The notes: generated from the sequence alone by a model not told the origin. Counted from the stretch's first letter, positions 1 through 8,050 are shown. The stretch is 31,208 nt of DNA from CAZWLD01 sp964634685 (GCA_964634685.1 CAZWLD010000026.1:1-31208); one strand, 5' to 3'. Numbers and translations are program-made.

Positions 1-69
1 CCTTAATAGAATGACTGATTTTTACTCGAAATTAAAAATGGGGAAACTCAAAAAATATCCATTATATAA

Positions 70-98
70 TTGTATATATCGTTAAATTGTGGTAAAAT
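70..98 (+). promoter_or_regulatory. Sigma-A type promoter for the YfhO-like gene
   Basis: A TTGTAT -35 box (70-75) and a TAAAAT -10 box (93-98) stand 17 bases apart. The start codon at 123 follows 25 bases later, behind a GAAGGTG ribosome site (110-116). No coding region is visible in bases 1-69. Confidence 0.6.
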
Positions 99-122
99 AC
101 TAAAAGATTGAAGGTGTAATAA

Positions 123-2948
123 ATGAAAAAAGCAAAAATGAAAACAAGCATTTTTGATAGCTATAAAGAGACAATGTCTTGCTTGATTTTAATATTAGGA
201 ATTGTCATTGTTTCAGGATTAACGTTGCTTGTCATTATCAACAATAATTATTATAGTCAATTTGGCGATGATAATGCTCAATATTTTCCTTTTATGAAGG
301 ATTTTGTCATTAGATTTAAGGCCAATAGGTTGTCATTTTATAGCTTTTCTAATTATTTAGGCTCCTCCTATTTTGTCGATACCTATTATGTTTCCTTTGA
401 TATTTTTTCTTTATTATCGGTTATCTTTAGCTTCTTTATGCCTTTTTCGTTTGCCTTTGGACTTCAGGAATTCAGTAAGTTGTTTGTTGGTGTTATTTTA
501 TTTGCTGTTTATCTACATATGCGAGGAAGAGGAAATAAGGCTGTTTTTTTCGGCTCCCTATTGTATGGAATTTGTGGAGCTAATGTAATCAATCAAGCTT
601 TCCCTATCTACTATTCGTTAATTGCTTATTTACCCGCAACGGCTATTATTATGGAATATTTCCATCGTGGGAAAAAATTTATTTTACCATTGTATATTTG
701 TTCTTTGGTTTTTTATAATTACTATAATGCTTATTTGTGTATAATCTTTGCCTTCTTTCTTTTATTAATTCATTATGCCATTGACTATAAGAAGGAAAAT
801 AAGAGCTTTGGCTTAGAATTTGGAAGCTTTTGCTTGTTGGGGATTCTTGGTGTTTTAATGGGAGCTATTGTTTTGATTCCTTCAGCCTTAGCTATTTTGC
901 GCGATACGACAAAAGGAAGCGGAATGGCTATTGATTTTTCACAATTATTTATTTTTAAAGATAATGTTCAATATCTACGATTATTAGGTGAGCTCTTTAC
1001 ACCGGCTATTTCAACAGATTATTGGGGATTCTCAAATAATGGATGGTACAGCTACATAAATATGCATTTATCAATTTATATGACGATAACAGGTTTGTTA
1101 ATTGCCTTGTCAGTTTATTTCTTACACGATCGTGAAAGCAGTGTTTTTAAGGTGATAATGCCACTCGAAATCATCGTTTTATTTATGCCATTATTTTATA
1201 TGCTTTTCAGTGGAAGTAATGGAACTTATACAAGATGGTTTGTTATGATTACCTTCTTTAATATTATGATAGCCGCAAAGGTCATTGATGAAACTAATTT
1301 TAATTTTTATAAGGTAAGGTATAAGCAACTAATTAAAAACATTGTTGTATTTATTATTTGCTTTATTGTCTTGATTTTATATGTTGATAAGGTTTATTCA
1401 ACGAATATTTTCAATTATATTTTTAATATTGCAGCTATTGAACCGACATTAAAGATTAACCCAGGATTTGTTTTAAATTTGCAAATTGATTGTGTCTTTT
1501 TAATTGTAGCTTTAGTATTAATTATTTTAGGAACGGTGTCTTGCTTTGTTCGCAAGGTTAATATAATGCCATATTTGTTATCGGTTGAGCTTGTTGTTGG
1601 AATGGTATTCTTTTATATGGCGCCATTTCGAACCTTGAATTTCTTAATTGTTGATGAGAAGAGAAATTCAGTTAATGATTATTTAAATGACTATTCACCA
1701 TTTACTAGCGAATTCTACCGTATTTATTGTGGACCACAGATTGATAAGGGCGGAGATGGTCAAAACTTCAATCGTACACAACTACAGCTAACGACAATGA
1801 AAAATTTCCACTCCTGGCATACCGCAGCTTCCCATGAGTTTACGCATTTGATGTTTGGAACTGAAATCACTACAAATGCCTCATCTAACGATGATAATCC
1901 ATATTTAGATATGCAACAGCTCTTTGGAACTAAATATGTTTTATCGAATGCCAATCAAAATTTAGGTCTCCCTAGTCATTATGAATACGTTGAAGGCTCA
2001 AAAACAAATGAATATAAATTATATGAAAATACAAAATATACTCCTTTTGTTGTTTATGATACTATTTTAAATGCTCCTTATAGTTCAAAACCAAACGGAG
2101 AGAAGGATTATTACTTAAAGGGAGATAACTTTGATAAGACCGCAACATTATTATCATATGTTTATTATGTCGGCGAAGATGAAGAGGTTTTGACAATGCC
2201 AAAATTCTCCGAAGGTCAATTATCGGTAAAAAATTACTCTCATAAATATACAACTGGTGATAAAAACGCTCCTTGGACGGCAGTATCAGGTAATTATTTG
2301 ATATATGAATTAGATATGGATAGTAATGATAAAATACCTTCTAGTGGTGCTTTTATCTACTATTTTGGATCTCAATTTGCGACAACCTTTAGTGATGTTT
2401 ATTTAGGAACGAAAAATGAAGATGGAACTTATACCGAATGGAAATCATGCTTTGGGTCATATCCTATTTGTTATTATGATAAATTGCCGGAACAAAAGGT
2501 ATACTTATGTATTAAAAATACTCAATCAATGATAAATAGAAGAAATGGCGATGATGCTCGTTTAGAATTAGGAATGGTTTATTATAGTGATTCTTATTTA
2601 GAAGATTTCTTTAACAGGCAGGATGATTATCCAAATCGAGTTGTAAAATATAATGGAAGTGGATTAGATATTGCCTTTAATCGTGAAACGGATAAGGATA
2701 TTATTATTTCCATACCAGTAGCTTATTCTGATTGCTTCAAAACATCAACAGGTTATAAAGTTATAAATGTTAATGGTGGAATGACAGGAGTTTATATTCC
2801 GAAGGAAGCAGGTAACCATATTTCCTTTACCTTAAAATATAATCCTTGGGGCTTAAAGCAATCGGCTATCATTTCGGCAGCTTCCTTTGTTCTTTATGGT
2901 GGATATTTAGTTTATGATTTGAAAATTCGAAAAAAAGAAGAGAAATAA
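123..2948 (+). CDS. yfhO: YfhO-family membrane glycosyltransferase
   Basis: Large polytopic membrane protein (941 aa). Roughly a dozen hydrophobic segments fill residues 20-530; a long hydrophilic, probably extracytoplasmic part follows (about 530-905), and one last membrane segment lies near the C-terminus (about 912-932) before a KIRKKEEK tail. The first outer loop carries an acidic FGDDNAQYFPF motif (about 47-57), as expected for GT-C glycosyltransferases of the YfhO family. In Bacillus subtilis and Listeria, YfhO relatives move sugars from an undecaprenyl-phosphate carrier onto teichoic acids outside the cell. The next two genes encode the usual partners (a GT2 enzyme that loads the carrier and a GtrA-type flippase), which strongly supports that role. 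The acceptor and sugar cannot be read from the sequence. Start ATG 123 has a good ribosome site. Confidence 0.85.
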   Translation: MKKAKMKTSIFDSYKETMSCLILILGIVIVSGLTLLVIINNNYYSQFGDDNAQYFPFMKDFVIRFKANRLSFYSFSNYLGSSYFVDTYYVSFDIFSLLSVIFSFFMPFSFAFGLQEFSKLFVGVILFAVYLHMRGRGNKAVFFGSLLYGICGANVINQAFPIYYSLIAYLPATAIIMEYFHRGKKFILPLYICSLVFYNYYNAYLCIIFAFFLLLIHYAIDYKKENKSFGLEFGSFCLLGILGVLMGAIVLIPSALAILRDTTKGSGMAIDFSQLFIFKDNVQYLRLLGELFTPAISTDYWGFSNNGWYSYINMHLSIYMTITGLLIALSVYFLHDRESSVFKVIMPLEIIVLFMPLFYMLFSGSNGTYTRWFVMITFFNIMIAAKVIDETNFNFYKVRYKQLIKNIVVFIICFIVLILYVDKVYSTNIFNYIFNIAAIEPTLKINPGFVLNLQIDCVFLIVALVLIILGTVSCFVRKVNIMPYLLSVELVVGMVFFYMAPFRTLNFLIVDEKRNSVNDYLNDYSPFTSEFYRIYCGPQIDKGGDGQNFNRTQLQLTTMKNFHSWHTAASHEFTHLMFGTEITTNASSNDDNPYLDMQQLFGTKYVLSNANQNLGLPSHYEYVEGSKTNEYKLYENTKYTPFVVYDTILNAPYSSKPNGEKDYYLKGDNFDKTATLLSYVYYVGEDEEVLTMPKFSEGQLSVKNYSHKYTTGDKNAPWTAVSGNYLIYELDMDSNDKIPSSGAFIYYFGSQFATTFSDVYLGTKNEDGTYTEWKSCFGSYPICYYDKLPEQKVYLCIKNTQSMINRRNGDDARLELGMVYYSDSYLEDFFNRQDDYPNRVVKYNGSGLDIAFNRETDKDIIISIPVAYSDCFKTSTGYKVINVNGGMTGVYIPKEAGNHISFTLKYNPWGLKQSAIISAASFVLYGGYLVYDLKIRKKEEK

Positions 2949-2974
2949 ATTTACTTCTTAATTGTAAGATTAAT

Positions 2975-2989
2975 TTGTGATATAATTGA
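2975..2989 (+). promoter_or_regulatory. Extended -10 promoter for the GT2-GtrA-udk-mtn run
   Basis: TATAAT at 2981-2986 is preceded by TG one base upstream (extended -10). The -35 region is weak (TTAATT, 2958-2963, 17 bases away). The 15 bases 2975-2989 recur exactly at 25957-25971, upstream of the TtcA-like gene. Confidence 0.55.
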
Positions 2990-3009
2990 TTAGAAAGAAG
3001 TTGAAGTAG

Positions 3010-3972
3010 ATGAAAAAGATAACAATCATTGTTCCTTGTTATAATGAGCAGGAGTCATTGTATTTATTTTATGATGAAATCGTGAAATATATGGTTAATC
3101 CCAATTATCATTTTGAATTGTTATTCGTCAATGATGGAAGTAAGGATAATACCTTGAATATTTTGCGTGAATTGTCCGAGAAAGATGATCGGGTTGGCTA
3201 TATATCCTTCTCAAGAAATTTTGGAAAAGAGGCGGCAATGCAAGCTGGTTTAGAGAAATGTGTCGACAATGATGCGGTTATTATGATTGATGCCGATCTT
3301 CAGCATCCTCCAGTTTTGATTAACGATATGATTAAATATTGGGAAGAAGGCTATAATTTAGTTTATGCTAAAAACCGCTCGCGCAAGGGTGAGCCGAAGC
3401 TTAAGGTAATGTTTGCAAAAATGTTTTATCGCTTATTTGCTCATTTTTCCAATATTAAGCTTGAGGAAAGCGTTAAGGATTTTCAATTATTAGATAATAA
3501 AGTAATCAAGGCATATTTATCGATTAAAGATAATAATCGTTTTGTCAAGGGTATGTTTTCTTGGGTTGGCTTTACAAAAAAATGCTTGTTATACGATTAT
3601 GTTGACCGTCAAGCTGGTAAAACAACTTGGAACTTTAAAAAGCTTTTTAAATATGGTTTTAATGGAATTAATCAATATTCAAGTCTTTTAATGATTTTTC
3701 CAATCTTAGGAATGATGTTTGTTGGGGCTGTTGTGATTGTCGATATTGTCTTATATGTATTAACTGTTACTAATGTCGGAAATTATATGGATTTAGGATT
3801 CTTTTTACAACAGCTTCAATTAAATGTTTATATGTTTATCATTCTCATAATGATATATTTCTTGTTTTATCTTTTATACAATATTCGAACTGAGGTTTTA
3901 AAAAGACCAATTTATCTAATCGAAGAGGAAAGCGATGCGAAGGCGAGCCTTAAGGTGAAAATAGATGAATAA
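3010..3972 (+). CDS. Polyprenyl-phosphate glycosyltransferase, GT2 family (CsbB/GtrB type)
   Basis: A 320-aa GT2 enzyme with an N-terminal cytoplasmic GT-A domain and two C-terminal membrane segments (about 229-252 and 268-292). The visible motifs are VPCYNEQES (8-16), VNDGS (40-44), the metal-binding DADLQHP (94-100) and DFQLLD (about 157-162). This is the layout of DPM1/GtrB/CsbB enzymes, which transfer a sugar from a nucleotide sugar to undecaprenyl phosphate on the inner face of the membrane. It lies between a YfhO-like transferase and a GtrA-like flippase, so it most likely makes the lipid-linked donor for both. Its stop codon overlaps the start of the GtrA gene (ATGAATAA), which implies coupled translation. 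The sugar is unknown. Confidence 0.88.
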   Translation: MKKITIIVPCYNEQESLYLFYDEIVKYMVNPNYHFELLFVNDGSKDNTLNILRELSEKDDRVGYISFSRNFGKEAAMQAGLEKCVDNDAVIMIDADLQHPPVLINDMIKYWEEGYNLVYAKNRSRKGEPKLKVMFAKMFYRLFAHFSNIKLEESVKDFQLLDNKVIKAYLSIKDNNRFVKGMFSWVGFTKKCLLYDYVDRQAGKTTWNFKKLFKYGFNGINQYSSLLMIFPILGMMFVGAVVIVDIVLYVLTVTNVGNYMDLGFFLQQLQLNVYMFIILIMIYFLFYLLYNIRTEVLKRPIYLIEEESDAKASLKVKIDE

Positions 3973-4489
3973 GCTATGGCAGTTTTTTAAAGAAAAATTT
4001 TTATCTAAACAATTTATGGTGTTTGTGATAATTGGATTTATGAATACCGCCATCAATTTCGTTGTTTTGTGGCTTTCTGAAAAGGGATTTTCTTCTCTTT
4101 ATGAGGCGATTTCAAATAATCCTTTAGATAATCAATCAATATTAGGGTCTGTCTTTAGAATTATTTCTGTTTCTTTTGCTTTTATCGTCGCAACGATTTT
4201 TTCCTATTTTGCAAATTCGCGATTTGCGTTTAATAATAAAAATTATAGCTTTAAAAAATTGATGGAAACAATTGGTGTTTTATTAATAAGATTATTGATC
4301 GTAATTGTTTTGACCGAAATTGTTGTTTGGTTATTTACATTTACAGATATTAATAATTATTTATCAAGTGAAACTAGTGATTCTGTGGCTAATCTAATTG
4401 CATCTGTCTTAATGATTCCAGCTGCATATTTAGTTTTAGAGAAGCTACTTAAGGTAAAGGAGAAGAAAGATGAAACCAATATTGATTAG
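3965..4489 (+). CDS. GtrA-family membrane protein, probable lipid-linked sugar flippase
   Basis: A small membrane protein (174 aa) with four hydrophobic segments (about 17-38, 66-86, 100-122, 140-160). The start is typical of GtrA/GtcA proteins: a short basic leader, then FMVFVIIGFMNTAINFVV. A conserved ANSRFAFNN segment sits after the second helix. Proteins of this family are thought to flip undecaprenyl-phosphate sugars across the membrane; GtcA does this for teichoic acid glycosylation in Listeria. The gene overlaps the GT2 gene by 8 bases and the uridine kinase gene by 20 bases, so the three are probably translated as a unit. Confidence 0.87.
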   Translation: MNKLWQFFKEKFLSKQFMVFVIIGFMNTAINFVVLWLSEKGFSSLYEAISNNPLDNQSILGSVFRIISVSFAFIVATIFSYFANSRFAFNNKNYSFKKLMETIGVLLIRLLIVIVLTEIVVWLFTFTDINNYLSSETSDSVANLIASVLMIPAAYLVLEKLLKVKEKKDETNID

Positions 4490-5087
4490 CGTTGCCGGTG
4501 GAAGTGCTTCGGGAAAAACAACAGTAGTCGATGAAATAATCGAGGCTATGGATGGCTATGATATAACCGTTCTTCGACATGATGATTATTATAAGGATCA
4601 AAGTGATTTATCAATGGAGGAAAGATACAAGACAAATTACGATCACCCTTCATCATTAGATAATGATCTTTTAGTTGAGCATTTAGAGGCTTTGTTAGAT
4701 AATAAGTCAATTATGAAGCCTGTTTATGATTTTGTTTTGCATAATCGTAGTGATAAAAAGGAATTAGTAAATCCTACAAATATCATTATTTTGGAGGGAA
4801 TTTTGGTTCTAGATGACCAAAGAATTCGCAATTTAAGTGACATCAAGATTTATGTTGAGTCTGATGATGATATTCGCTTTATTAGGCGACTTCAAAGAGA
4901 TATCAAGGAACGTGGAAGAACAGTTGATAATGTTGTTAATCAATATCTTACAACTGTTAAGCCAATGCATTATAAATTTGTCAAGCCGACGAAAAGATAT
5001 GCGGATATTATCATTCCAAATGATAATAAGCATAATGTGGCAGTTGATATAATAGTAACAAAAATGAAATCCATTATGAAAGGATGA
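4470..5087 (+). CDS. udk: Uridine kinase
   Basis: A 205-aa P-loop kinase that phosphorylates uridine and cytidine (pyrimidine salvage). GGSASGKTT (residues 10-18) is the P-loop, HDDYYKDQ (about 36-43) matches the uridine kinase substrate segment, and DHPSSLDNDLL (about 58-68) is typical of the family. The length matches bacterial Udk (about 205-215 aa). The ribosome site GGAGAAG (4459-4465) lies inside the upstream GtrA gene, and the start overlaps that gene by 20 bases. Uridine kinase has no direct link to sugar transfer, although it feeds the UTP pool needed for UDP-sugars; any functional tie is inference. It ends 4 bases before the next gene. Confidence 0.93.
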   Translation: MKPILISVAGGSASGKTTVVDEIIEAMDGYDITVLRHDDYYKDQSDLSMEERYKTNYDHPSSLDNDLLVEHLEALLDNKSIMKPVYDFVLHNRSDKKELVNPTNIIILEGILVLDDQRIRNLSDIKIYVESDDDIRFIRRLQRDIKERGRTVDNVVNQYLTTVKPMHYKFVKPTKRYADIIIPNDNKHNVAVDIIVTKMKSIMKG

Positions 5088-5091
5088 TACT

Positions 5092-5766
5092 ATGGTTGGA
5101 ATTATTGGGGCAATGGACAAAGAAATTGAACTCATTAAAAATATGATGAGTATTAGTCGCATTGATGAAATAGCAGGGCGTTCCTTTTATATTGGAAGAG
5201 CCTATGGAAGACAAATTGTCTTGGTTCAAGCCGGAATAGGAAAGGTCAATGCAAGTATTACGACTACGCTTTTATTGCAGGAGTATGATATTGATTATGT
5301 GATTAATACTGGCTGTGCTGGTGGTCTTTTGCCGGCTCAACAGTGTGAGTTAATTATTTCGAATGGCTGTACATACCATGATGCTCAATGCTTTGACTAT
5401 TTGTATGGTCAAATTCCCGATATGCCACATATTTATCGTCCTAGTGATGAATTATCGATTAAAGCTGAGTATATCGCAAAAAAGCTTTCAATTCCTTATC
5501 AAAAAGGAATTATTGCGACAGGTGATACCTTTGTCACTGACAAAAGCCTTCTTGATAATGTGTCAAAGGATGTCGATGGAATTATTGCGTGTGATATGGA
5601 AGCTACTGCCATTGCTCAAACATGTTTCGTTTACAATAAGCCCTTTATTATCGTGAGAATGATTTCGGATGTTGTGGATTCTAAGGAACAATTAAAATCA
5701 TACATGGAAATTGTCAATCAGGTTTGTGAAAATGCTGCACGCTTTGTCTTGGAAATCATAAAATAA
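5092..5766 (+). CDS. mtnN: 5'-methylthioadenosine / S-adenosylhomocysteine nucleosidase
   Basis: A 224-aa MTA/SAH nucleosidase. It cleaves the glycosidic bond of methylthioadenosine and S-adenosylhomocysteine, removing by-products of SAM-dependent reactions. The signature parts are present: GIIGAMDKEIELI at the N-terminus with the conserved Glu, TGCAGGL (about 75-81), ATGDTFV (about 145-151), the CDMEATA segment that contacts the ribose and RMISDVVDS with the catalytic Asp. The length is close to E. coli Pfs (232 aa). It follows uridine kinase after 4 bases and is the last gene of the run that starts near 3010. A weak hairpin lies at 5779-5792 without a T-run, so no clear terminator was found before the tRNA promoter. 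Confidence 0.93.
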   Translation: MVGIIGAMDKEIELIKNMMSISRIDEIAGRSFYIGRAYGRQIVLVQAGIGKVNASITTTLLLQEYDIDYVINTGCAGGLLPAQQCELIISNGCTYHDAQCFDYLYGQIPDMPHIYRPSDELSIKAEYIAKKLSIPYQKGIIATGDTFVTDKSLLDNVSKDVDGIIACDMEATAIAQTCFVYNKPFIIVRMISDVVDSKEQLKSYMEIVNQVCENAARFVLEIIK

Positions 5767-5852
5767 AAGAGGAAAAGAAGATTTGAAAATCTCTATCGAT
5801 AATTTTAAAAATTCAATCAATTCAAAAAGTTACAAAATTATTTAAAAATGTG

Positions 5853-5881
5853 TTGACAAAGATATCCTCTTAGGTTATAAT
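5853..5881 (+). promoter_or_regulatory. Consensus promoter of the tRNA operon
   Basis: A perfect TTGACA -35 (5853-5858) and a perfect TATAAT -10 (5876-5881) are separated by exactly 17 bases. A leader hairpin follows (CCTTAG 5892-5897 paired with CTAAGG 5907-5912), then tRNA-Glu at 5925. Confidence 0.92.
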
Positions 5882-5924
5882 CTTAAATGTGCCTTAGGGA
5901 AAAACACTAAGGAGCATCTAGGTT

Positions 5925-6001
5925 GGCCCGTTGGTGAAACGGTTTAACACACATGCCTTTCACGCATGCATTTATGGGTTCGAGTCCCGTACGGGTCACC
6001 A
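5925..6001 (+). tRNA. tRNA-Glu (TTC), first copy
   Basis: A full cloverleaf can be drawn. The acceptor stem GGCCCGT pairs with ACGGGTC, the anticodon stem is CATGC/GCATG with loop CTTTCAC, and the T arm is ATGGG-TTCGAGT-CCCGT. CCA is encoded. Close to Bacillus tRNA-Glu. It is identical over 77 bases to the copy at 20378-20454. Confidence 0.96.
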
Positions 6002-6021
6002 TTTATTAAAAAATTATACGT

Positions 6022-6098
6022 GCGCTCATAGCTCAATTGGATAGAGCGTTTGACTACGGATCAAAAGGTTAGGGGTTCGACTCCTCTTGGGCGCGCCA
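6022..6098 (+). tRNA. tRNA-Arg (ACG)
   Basis: The acceptor GCGCTCA pairs with TGGGCGC (one G-U pair). The anticodon loop is CTACGGA, giving ACG, whose first base is normally edited to inosine by TadA. The T arm AGGGG-TTCGACT-CCTCT and an encoded CCA are present. Very like Bacillus tRNA-Arg(ACG). Confidence 0.96.
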
Positions 6099-6107
6099 TT
6101 TAAATAT

Positions 6108-6184
6108 CGGGAAGTAGCTTAGCTTGGTAGAGCGCCTGGTTTGGGACCAGGAGGTCGCAAGTTCGAATCTTGTCTTCCCGACCA
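6108..6184 (+). tRNA. tRNA-Pro (TGG)
   Basis: The acceptor CGGGAAG pairs with CTTCCCG. The anticodon loop is TTTGGGA with anticodon TGG between CCTGG and CCAGG stems. CCA is encoded. It starts 9 bases after tRNA-Arg. Confidence 0.96.
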
Positions 6185-6187
6185 TCT

Positions 6188-6261
6188 GCGGGCGTAGTTT
6201 AATGGTAGAACCTCAGCCTTCCAAGCTGATTGTGTGAGTTCGATTCTCATCGCCCGCTCCA
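6188..6261 (+). tRNA. tRNA-Gly (TCC)
   Basis: The acceptor GCGGGCG pairs with CGCCCGC. The anticodon loop is CTTCCAA (TCC) on a CAGC/GCTG stem. CCA is encoded. Only 3 bases separate it from tRNA-Pro. Confidence 0.95.
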
Positions 6262-6271
6262 TTTATATTAT

Positions 6272-6345
6272 GGCCCTGTAGCCAAGTGGTAAGGCACGGC
6301 ACTGCAACTGCCTGATCGCTGGTTCAAATCCGGTCGGGGCCTCCA
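6272..6345 (+). tRNA. tRNA-Cys (GCA)
   Basis: The acceptor GGCCCTG pairs with CGGGGCC. The anticodon loop is CTGCAAC (GCA). The discriminator is T, as in bacterial tRNA-Cys, and CCA is encoded. Last gene of the five-tRNA operon. Confidence 0.95.
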
Positions 6346-6356
6346 ACGAAATTCAA

Positions 6357-6409
6357 GAAAATGCGACCAGGCATAACAGCTAAAAATGATCGGGCATTTT
6401 CTTTTTTTT
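6357..6409 (+). terminator. Terminator of the tRNA operon
   Basis: GAAAATGC (6357-6364) pairs perfectly with GCATTTTC (6394-6401), followed by a run of seven T. The loop is long (29 bases). Confidence 0.75.
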
Positions 6410-6606
6410 ATCTTAAAGAATTTTGTGGATTTATACTAAAAATTTCTTTTGAAGAAATAAGATAAAAAATAGTAGTTTTCTAATTGAAATAGAGGTTCAG
6501 TTCTAGAGATAATTCTAGGAGTGAACCTCTTTTTGAGATAAAATAAAAAGCAAAATATGATAATTCCTTCGTTTTCAGCTGGTCCATTAAGATAATGAGC
6601 TAGGCC
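6410..6606. other. AT-rich spacer with a second terminator-like inverted repeat
   Basis: Between the tRNA operon and the HipA-like gene I see no convincing gene. The main structure is an inverted repeat: AGAGGTTCA (6491-6499) with TGAACCTCT (6522-6530), an inner pair CTAGA/TCTAG, and a run of five T on the + strand (6530-6534). It may be a backup terminator for the tRNA transcript. A 90-codon reading frame crosses this region on the minus strand but is not supported. Confidence 0.5.
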
Positions 6607-6635
6607 TTGATGAAGATGATTATATGGGGTATAAT
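6607..6635 (+). promoter_or_regulatory. Promoter of the HipA-like gene
   Basis: TTGATG (6607-6612) and TATAAT (6630-6635) are spaced by 17 bases. Transcription would begin near 6642 and leave a leader of about 120 bases, which contains an inverted repeat TTGATTG (6671-6677) / CAATCAA (6702-6708). Confidence 0.7.
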
Positions 6636-6762
6636 ATAAAGCGTAATAATTATTGTTATATTGGTGTTCTTTGATTGGCGAAATAAAAAAATTACACGCT
6701 TCAATCAATGTTTTGAAAAGCCATTTTTAGAATAGCGGTATAAGAGAAACGAGGTGATTGTT

Positions 6763-8019
6763 ATGAAATGTACTTTGATGCACAAAAAAATATCTGTGGC
6801 TTCGATTGAACTTGATGATGCAACAGGATTTATAAAAAAAATTAGAGAAATCTATGCTCCAGAGCATCTTCCGGTCGGTATTCCTATCAAACAGGGAATT
6901 GCAGATAGAGCATCACTAAATGAATGGTGGACGGACAGAGCGATTCCTGCGAGTAGAAATGGAATTAAAGAAGCACTCGAAACACTTGAAATTGCTAATA
7001 CCAAAATGCTTTTGATTCAATGTTTCGGTTTAAGTTTATCCGATCAATATTGGATAAAACCGGAAGGAATAAACCTTATATGGGATGAAATCAATTTTTT
7101 TTCCAATCCTTTTTCAGATGATATTGGTGATGTTCTATTCGGAGCGTCTAAGAAAGCAAGTGAAGTAAACTTTTCCTCACCGGATAATACTTCGGATGGA
7201 TTTTTGAAAAAAAGGTGGAAGATTATAAACGGTAAACGATGCTTGGTAAAGGGTGGATCTAACCCATTTAATCAGCAACCGTTCAACGAAGTAATAGCTT
7301 CTTTAATTATGACAAGATTAGGAATTAATCATGTGCCATACACACTGATTTGGAACAAAGATGTACCGTATTCTTTGTGCGAAGATTTTATTGATGATAA
7401 TACCGAGTTGATTCCTGCATGGCGCATCATGTTGGTACAGAAGAAAAATAACAGCACATCGCTTTATCAGCATTTCATCAATTGCTGTTGTGCTCTTGGA
7501 ATTAAGGACGTTGAACCATTTCTTGACCGAATGATCACATTAGATTATATTATCGCTAATGAGGATCGACACTTTAACAATTTCGGAGCGCTGAGAAATG
7601 CTGAAACTCTTGAATGGATTGGCATGGCGCCAATTTATGACAGTGGTTCATCATTAGGTTATGATAAGCTCCCTGGGCAAATCAAAACCGATAAAGATAT
7701 CGTATGCAAGCCATTTAAAAAACATCACGAGGAACAAATTAAATTAGTTCACTCTTTTGATTGGCTAGATTTTTCGAAACTTAGTGATGTTGAAGATATT
7801 ATTAAAGAAGTTTTGTCACAAGATACTGACAAGAATTATATTGATGATAATCGAATCCGTGTTGTGATAGATGCAGTGAAACGGAGAATTCAAAATTTGG
7901 AGCAAATTGTACGTGATCATTATGTACGACCGGATTTGAATGATACGATGACTACAAAAGATGATGTCGAAGAAAATGTTGCCGAAGATTATTCATCCAA
8001 AATCGTTTATAAACCTTGA
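6763..8019 (+). CDS. HipA-like Ser/Thr kinase domain protein, no antitoxin partner
   Basis: A 418-aa protein with a HipA-type kinase fold in its C-terminal two thirds. The visible kinase parts are LVKGGSNPFNQQPFNE (about 162-177; the Lys and Glu should hold ATP), the catalytic segment IANEDRHFNN (about 265-274) and the metal-binding YDSGSSLGYD (about 293-302). All look intact, so the kinase may be active. The first 140 residues do not look like the classic HipA N-terminal subdomain. HipA kinases modify translation factors or tRNA synthetases and are normally held by HipB; no HipB-like gene is next to it. The ATG at 6763 is preferred over GTG 6754, because GTG lies inside the ribosome site GAGGTGA (6751-6757). 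It sits alone between terminators in a pocket behind a tRNA array, which suggests horizontal acquisition. The substrate is unknown. Confidence 0.8.
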   Translation: MKCTLMHKKISVASIELDDATGFIKKIREIYAPEHLPVGIPIKQGIADRASLNEWWTDRAIPASRNGIKEALETLEIANTKMLLIQCFGLSLSDQYWIKPEGINLIWDEINFFSNPFSDDIGDVLFGASKKASEVNFSSPDNTSDGFLKKRWKIINGKRCLVKGGSNPFNQQPFNEVIASLIMTRLGINHVPYTLIWNKDVPYSLCEDFIDDNTELIPAWRIMLVQKKNNSTSLYQHFINCCCALGIKDVEPFLDRMITLDYIIANEDRHFNNFGALRNAETLEWIGMAPIYDSGSSLGYDKLPGQIKTDKDIVCKPFKKHHEEQIKLVHSFDWLDFSKLSDVEDIIKEVLSQDTDKNYIDDNRIRVVIDAVKRRIQNLEQIVRDHYVRPDLNDTMTTKDDVEENVAEDYSSKIVYKP

Positions 8020-8050
8020 GTGTGAACTACTGAATTAGGGTTAATTGTAA

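Noticed and set aside
4833..5162. Long minus-strand frame of 109 codons across the uridine kinase and nucleosidase genes.
   Set aside because: It lies fully opposite two well-supported genes, and its composition (many Ile, Asn, Leu) is that of a shadow of AT-rich coding sequence.
5779..5792. Hairpin AGATTT-GA-AAATCT after the MTA/SAH nucleosidase gene as a terminator.
   Set aside because: The stem is short and AT-rich and no T-run follows.
6436..6708. A 90-codon minus-strand frame with a YNHLHQGL segment that recalls the end of IS transposases.
   Set aside because: The resemblance is limited to a few residues, the start is a TTG without a ribosome site, and the frame crosses both a terminator-like inverted repeat and a good + strand promoter for the HipA-like gene.
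8020..8050. A missed HipB-like antitoxin next to the HipA-like gene.
   Set aside because: The spaces on both sides were read on both strands, and no frame with a helix-turn-helix of 60 or more codons is present.
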